The position numbers were made by a program, and so were the translations under genes. From positions 158,169 to 222,168 of the forward strand of contig JAHCAO010000002.1 of the NCBI GenBank assembly GCA_019634835.1: DNA of 64,000 nucleotides. The letters run 5' to 3'. The notes under the pieces are model-generated. The model was not told where the DNA came from. It did not search any database and was given only the letters and a program-made list of their open reading frames with translations. This document shows positions 59,785 through 64,000 of the stretch, one piece after another; positions within the stretch are counted from its first letter, which is position 1; each line of letters starts with the position of its first letter. The stretch is from Gammaproteobacteria bacterium. GTDB lineage: Bacteria; Pseudomonadota; Gammaproteobacteria; DSM-16500.

Positions 59785-61242
59785 ATGGAAAACAAAATTG
59801 TGGGGCGCAAAAAAGAAATTCATATGTTTGAAGAGGTTTTAACTTCTAAATCAGCAGAATTCTTAGCTATTTATGGTAGAAGAAGGGTTGGTAAGACTTA
59901 TTTAGTCAAACAATTTTTTGAATCACAGTCGGGTATTTTTTTTGAATTAACTGGTCTAAATGACGGAAACCTAAAAGAACAACTAGCAAATCTTTCAATT
60001 TCCTTGGCAAAAACCTTTTATGATGGTGCTGAGATGGCTATCCAAAAAACCTGGACGGACGCCCTTAGGCAGTTGTCAAAAGCAATTGAGGGTGTGCCGC
60101 TAAATAAGCGTATCTTTTTATTTTTTGATGAGTTGCCATGGCTTTGTACTAGAAAATCAGGTTTTTTAAAAGCACTTGAATACTTTTGGAATTCACATTG
60201 GTCTAATCGGAAAAAATTGGTCTTAATCGTTTGTGGTTCAGCTGCTTCATGGATGTTAGAGAAAATTATTTATGCGAAAGGCGGATTACATAATCGAATT
60301 ACTGTTAGCCTTTCTTTGTTGCCATTTTCTCTTAAAGAAGTTGAAGAATATTTAGAATATCATGGTCACAAATTAAATCGAGAACAAGCTTTACAAATTT
60401 ATATGGTTACGGGTGGTATTCCACATTATCTTAAAGCAATAAAGAAGAATTATTCAGTAGCTCAAAATATCAATGCATTATGTTTTCAAAAGAATGGCCT
60501 ATTATTTGATGAGTTCAATAAATTATTCTATTCGTTATATGAATTTCCTGAACTATACATCAATATTATTCGCGCAATTGCGAAAAAAGCCAATGGTATA
60601 AGTCGTGATGATCTTATTAAATCTATCAAATCTTCGGATGGCGGTTATCTGAATGTCATGCTAAAGAGTCTTGAAGAAGCTGGCTTTATTAGTTCATTTC
60701 TTCCTTTAGGTCATACTCGCAGAGGAGTTCACTATCGTTTAATTGATGAGTATGTACTATTTTATTTAAATTGGATTGAACCGTTACACAAACAAACACG
60801 TATAACAACGACGACTTCATATTGGACAAAGGTAATTCATACTGCTGCTTGGTATGCATGGGCAGGGTATGCGTTTGAGGCGGTATGCTGGAAGCATGTT
60901 GATGCGATTAAGAGTGCTTTGGGTCTTGATGCAATTCATGTTAATTGGGGTGATTGGAGATACATACCAGAAAAATCAAACAAGGGAGCTCAAATTGACC
61001 TTATTCTTGATCGCGATGATGATTGTATTACCTTATGTGAGATTAAACATACTGAAAAAGACTTTGCATTTACAAAGTCATATTCTAAAGATATTGAGAC
61101 TAAACAAGCTATTTTTAAAGAACAAACAAGAACAAAAAAGCAGATTCAGTGGTGTTTGATTGTAAGTAATGGTGTTGTGCGTAATGAATATTTTAAGACA
61201 CTGATTGATCACGTTGTCGTTTTAGATGATTTATTTAAATAA
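59785..61242 (+). CDS. COG1672-type ATPase with C-terminal PD-(D/E)XK-like domain
   Basis: A 485-residue STAND/MNS-type ATPase. Walker A is IYGRRRVGKTYLVKQ and Walker B LFFDELPWLC; VCGSAASWM follows as sensor. A winged helix (about 265-310; GISRDDLIKSIKSSDGGYLN) leads to a DUF234-like nuclease fold with QIDLILDRDDDCITLCEIKHT (D...ExK). Such proteins are widespread, mobile and of unknown function; the nuclease motif suggests DNA cutting or a toxin-like role. It is framed by two 47-bp palindromes and lies between two copies of a DUF1016/integrase segment. Confidence 0.82.
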   Translation: MENKIVGRKKEIHMFEEVLTSKSAEFLAIYGRRRVGKTYLVKQFFESQSGIFFELTGLNDGNLKEQLANLSISLAKTFYDGAEMAIQKTWTDALRQLSKAIEGVPLNKRIFLFFDELPWLCTRKSGFLKALEYFWNSHWSNRKKLVLIVCGSAASWMLEKIIYAKGGLHNRITVSLSLLPFSLKEVEEYLEYHGHKLNREQALQIYMVTGGIPHYLKAIKKNYSVAQNINALCFQKNGLLFDEFNKLFYSLYEFPELYINIIRAIAKKANGISRDDLIKSIKSSDGGYLNVMLKSLEEAGFISSFLPLGHTRRGVHYRLIDEYVLFYLNWIEPLHKQTRITTTTSYWTKVIHTAAWYAWAGYAFEAVCWKHVDAIKSALGLDAIHVNWGDWRYIPEKSNKGAQIDLILDRDDDCITLCEIKHTEKDFAFTKSYSKDIETKQAIFKEQTRTKKQIQWCLIVSNGVVRNEYFKTLIDHVVVLDDLFK

Positions 61243-61256
61243 ATTAACGAGACGAT

Positions 61257-61303
61257 GATCTGTTCCGCGGAATATGAGGGTATTATCTCCCGCGGAACAG
61301 GTC
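61257..61303. repeat. 47-bp palindromic element, right of the ATPase gene
   Basis: Same ends as 59731-59777 (gatctgttccgcggaatat ... ccgcggaacaggtc) with a different centre. It starts 15 bp after the ATPase stop. The identical length and ends with a variable middle suggest paired recognition sites. Confidence 0.75.
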
Positions 61304-61383
61304 GGAACTAAAGCAAATAAAGTGTAATATTGTGTTTCATATTTTATGAAGTTCTAAATTAATGAATAAGTGGGGCGCATCCA

Positions 61384-61872
61384 TTATTTTTGATATTCAT
61401 CTGGAAGTGATCGTGCTGTTCTTAATAAAGCAGCCACATCCCATTTATTTTTAATCGTTTGACAAGCTAACCAATAGCGCTGGGGCGCAGAATTGACAAG
61501 ATCTAAAAGTATGGCCCACTGTACATATGTTACCGAACCAGATAGCAAAACTTCCTTATCTTGACTGCTATGCTCTTTTACCCATAGTTTTGCTAACCTT
61601 AACCAGTGAGTATTTGTAGTCTCATAGCATAATAAAGGATCATTTTTAATTTGCTTATTAACATCGTCGCGAAATGTTTTTAATTCATGCTCTGAAATAT
61701 CACCCATTTTGAGGAGTGTTTCACCCAGATTCCAATAAAGTTCTAATATGGCTTTTTCCTTTATTATTTCCATATTATTTTTAGCTTGTTTGATGCGACT
61801 GATTATGCTTTTATAAAAGGAGTCATAATTATCCTTATTATCCTGGTTATTTTCGCTGATATCATTGTCCAT
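61384..61872 (-). CDS. DUF1016 N-terminal domain protein
   Basis: A 162-residue protein matching the DUF1016 (YhcG) N-terminal domain: SIISRIKQAKNNMEIIKEKA, LELYWNLGETL, and LLSGSVTYVQWAILLDLVN. Full YhcG proteins have a C-terminal PD-(D/E)XK nuclease domain, which is absent, so this is either a stand-alone partner or a truncation. It is 60 bp downstream of the integrase on the same strand. Confidence 0.75.
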   Translation of the reverse strand: MDNDISENNQDNKDNYDSFYKSIISRIKQAKNNMEIIKEKAILELYWNLGETLLKMGDISEHELKTFRDDVNKQIKNDPLLCYETTNTHWLRLAKLWVKEHSSQDKEVLLSGSVTYVQWAILLDLVNSAPQRYWLACQTIKNKWDVAALLRTARSLPDEYQK

Positions 61873-61932
61873 GAGAGAACTACCTTTAAAATTTTTATTA
61901 AATAATGACTCTATCCTGAAGTAATCTTTATA

Positions 61933-63149
61933 TTAATTTGGATTACGAACTAATTTCTCCACTGCATTAGCTTTATGTTCCGGCGCAAGGTGCGCATAGC
62001 GCAGTGTCATTGCTAAATCAGAATGTCCCAGTAATTCTCTAACAGTATTTAGATCAACACCTGCCATCACAAGTCGAGAAGCAAAATGATGGCGCATATC
62101 ATGCCAACGAAAGTTATCGATGTTGGCTAGCTTTAATATTCGCGACCATGATTTTTTGACATTATCGAATGGTTCACCCTGTTTATTTGCGAAAATATAA
62201 TTGATTGGCGTAGCTTGCTTTTTCCATTCAACTAAGGTGTTTACTGCTTCGCTATTTAATGGGATATGTCTTGTCTTGCCACTTTTTGCATTATCCCCTT
62301 CAATTGTAAGTAATGCGCGTTCAAGATTGATGTTATCCCATTTTAAAGAAAATACTTCTCCCTGTCGTAATCCTGTATTCAGAGAAAGTAAAATCATGGG
62401 GCTGATATGGTCCGCGAATTTAAAGCTGCTCAAATCAGGAAATAAATCATATCCACGTTCACGGCGCCATTGGTTCGCGTTTTCACGCTCGGTTTTAATT
62501 TTGATATCACGCTGATGAATGGATTCTCTTAATCGTTTTTCTTCATCGATGGTTAGGTATCTTACTTTGACAGAGCGATCAGACTTTAGCTGCTTTAATT
62601 TTTCTAATGGGTGCTTATCTATAAATTCCCACAATACTGCTTTCGAGAGTGCAGCTTTTAAACCGGTGATATTGCGATTGATAGTGTGAGGGGAAATGTT
62701 ATTTTTTAATCGCTGTGTTCGCCATTGATCGATTAATACTGGTGTAATGCTCGCAAGGGAATAGTCACCAAACGGTTCAATAAAGCAACGGATGATGTCA
62801 TTAATCGATTTGGTGCCGGATTTGCGATGCTCATTAAACCACGGGCGTACTGTTTCTCGATAAAATCCCGGAGGGTGATTCCATTAGGTTTATTTTTCTT
62901 TCTGGGGTTAATGCCTTTTGCTGCATCGCCCAGAATGGCAAGTGCTTTGTCCCTGGCTTGGGTGGATGTGAGTACTCCAACTTTGCCAATGGTGACTCGT
63001 TTGCCGCGTGCAAATTCACACATATATAATAATTTTCCGCTGATGTTAACTCTTACCAGAAAGCCTGTTAGTTTATCGTCACGTACTTCGTAAGGTTTAT
63101 TGCTCGGTGTTAATTTAGTAAGTAATGAAGAGTTGATAGTCGCTTTCAT
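61933..63149 (-). pseudogene. P4-type tyrosine integrase of island 2, frameshifted
   Basis: A full-length integrase (about 405 residues) broken by one base. The N-terminal frame (63149 to about 62852) has the DUF4102 domain (MKATINSSLLTKLTPSNKPY, KLTGFLVRVN). After a missing base near 62852 (gcccgtgg) the other frame continues through NTGLRQGEVFSLKWDNI (Arg), HDMRHHFASRLV (HxxR), [16 protein letters not shown] (His and Tyr) to the stop. The catalytic residues are intact, so the damage looks recent. It lies next to the right attachment site of island 2. Confidence 0.85.
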
Positions 63150-63162
63150 TTAAATCCTTTTT

Positions 63163-63188
63163 AAAAAGTGAAGTGCAAATGAAGTGAA
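63163..63188 (+). repeat. Island-2 terminal direct repeat, right copy
   Basis: Exact 26-bp copy of 42392-42417 (aaaaagtgaagtgcaaatga, then agtgaa), located between the integrase start and att 3. Its position next to int supports an arm-site role. Confidence 0.65.
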
Positions 63189-63318
63189 GTTGGAGTATAT
63201 AGAGGTGAATAACGGTGAACAAGAGAGTGAAGAGAATATTTTATAAGTGTATGTGAATTATTAAATTTATTTTCATCTGTGTTCATTGTTGTTTGTGGGG
63301 ATACGTAAATTAATCATT

Positions 63319-63361
63319 CTCCTAAGGGGCAGGTCGAAGGTTCGAATCCTCTCCGGGACGC
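63319..63361 (+). repeat. Attachment site att 3, right end of island 2
   Basis: 43 bp matching the tRNA-Arg 3' end with a single difference (tcgaagg for tcggagg), so the copy is older or from the element. Nothing of the tRNA 5' half precedes it. Confidence 0.85.
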
Positions 63362-63545
63362 ATAAAAATATGGGTCTATTCTCGAGACATAGGTTACAGG
63401 TTATACCGAAGACATCGATAACACTTTTGGGACAAAAGGATTGGCAGCGGGTTCAAGGTTGTTATTATCTTCGTCAAAATATCCTAAATCATAATCCATA
63501 AATGTCACAAGCCAAATTTTGTCTTGCACTTCTTTAACACCAAAT

Positions 63546-63680
63546 TTAAACAATAGGGATGCGTGGGATATCAAAAAAAGGAGTTATTTTTTCTAAAGCA
63601 TTTGGCGTAAGTTTTTTTATAGCTTTTAATTCACCTTGTTTAAGGTTCATTATTGGGATGTAATGTTTCAATTTACTCAT
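63546..63680 (-). pseudogene. N-terminal fragment of a Beta-family protein
   Basis: A 44-residue frame: MSKLKHYIPIMNLKQGELKA, then IKKLTPNALEKITPFFDIPRIPIV, stop. This is the first strand-helix-strand of Beta-family (pfam14350) proteins, normally over 300 residues, linked to phage and defence loci. The start overlaps the stop of the upstream gene by 8 bp. No continuation is found in the 180 bp before the att site. Confidence 0.55.
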
Positions 63681-63993
63681 GTAGGTGTTCTCTTAACAAA
63701 ATTGATATTTCGTTTGATCCAATTAAATCTGTGAATTTTGTGTAATCATTCGTTTCATGACGAATTCTTTCAGCAATAATGACAGGATGAATGTTAAGTT
63801 GTTTTGCTAAAATCTGAATGGTGCTAGCTGTTTGTTCTGTAAATGCATCGCATCTTTCCCAGATAGAGCGAGGAGTAAATGATTTTCGAGCGATTTTGTC
63901 TGCTTCTTTTTCTTGGGGACCTTGAAGTGACTCTGCATCAAGATTATCAACAAATTTATTTTTTCTGTAAAATGTTTTTAGATATGAATCATC
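63673..63993 (-). pseudogene. C-terminal part of an XRE/ImmA-IrrE-type protein
   Basis: A 106-residue open stretch with an in-frame stop at 63994-63996 and no start codon. It reads LQGPQEKEADKIARKSFTPR then SIWERCDAFTEQTASTIQIL and KQLNIHPVIIAERIRHETND, the C-terminal end of HigA/ImmA-IrrE metallopeptidase proteins; the zinc motif HExxH would lie upstream and is not in the window. It is coupled to the Beta-family gene. The stop may be a real break or the start of a frameshifted gene that continues past the window. Confidence 0.55.
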
Positions 63994-64000
63994 TCATGTA

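Noticed and set aside
1..64000. CRISPR array
   Set aside because: No regularly spaced repeats with unique spacers and no cas genes were seen.

Overview
The window looks like the chromosome of an AT-rich gammaproteobacterium, most likely of the order Legionellales (Coxiella/Legionella/Aquicella-like). This is inferred from gene content: a bacterial phosphatidylcholine synthase, a membrane-anchored eukaryotic-type U-box protein, a sensor-kinase-like protein of a type I associate with Legionellales, solo LuxR regulators and a CsrA domain fused to a conjugation-type ATPase. No 16S or other marker is present, so the genus is not fixed.

Positions 1-33,516 are ordinary core genome with short operons. 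They run: radC; rpmB-rpmG; a fatty-acid desaturase and an SbmA/BacA-like ABC exporter; an OmpA-like lipoprotein; a zinc-finger protein with heptosyltransferases waaF-waaC; nhaA-pcs-sugar epimerase (each pair ATGA-coupled); pgk and pyk; a large metallophosphoesterase; wrbA and a polysaccharide deacetylase; a MacB-like permease and the U-box protein; cytochrome c maturation genes ccmCDEFGH; the glutamate-ligase pair rimB-like/rimK; a DUF1704 (QEGLA) metallopeptidase; a DksA/TraR zinc finger; rsmE; a 2Fe-2S protein; miaB; phoH-ybeY-corC; then tRNA-Leu(CAA) and tRNA-Arg(CCT). Several intergenic gaps hold long inverted repeats that look like miniature mobile elements, one of them in two copies of about 135 bp.

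From 33,471 on the sequence is accessory. The 3' 43-44 bp of tRNA-Arg(CCT) recurs at 42,295 and 63,319, marking two islands joined head to tail in the same tRNA gene. Island 1 (about 8.8 kb) is a compact P4-satellite-like element with an intact P4-type integrase, AlpA regulator, primase/helicase and a candidate iteron origin. Just inside its left end sits a three-gene operon, XRE regulator - HEPN/zinc-ribbon protein - DarT-like ADP-ribosyltransferase, which is the best candidate here for an undescribed defence or toxin system. RhuM lies by the integrase.

Island 2 (about 21 kb) is an older, decaying mosaic. It holds an excisionase-like HTH, a kinase-like protein with no ATPase domain, a MATE exporter, broken methyltransferase, transposase and phosphotransferase genes, a LuxR regulator divergent from a cysteine-containing protein and a 1,229-residue esterase/beta-lactamase-like fusion, a CsrA-ATPase fusion cut off at a recombination junction, an AbrB/PIN remnant, a LuxR pseudogene with an Arg-Glu hexamer repeat, a secreted MoaF-like protein next to a 32-residue Cys-Cys peptide and a GRDP-like protein, mqsRA, a COG1672 ATPase/nuclease gene framed by two 47-bp palindromes, and a frameshifted integrase. 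Three copies of the integrase 3' end and two of a DUF1016 gene show repeated recombination. Beyond the last att copy are fragments of an ImmA/IrrE peptidase gene and a Beta-family protein gene.
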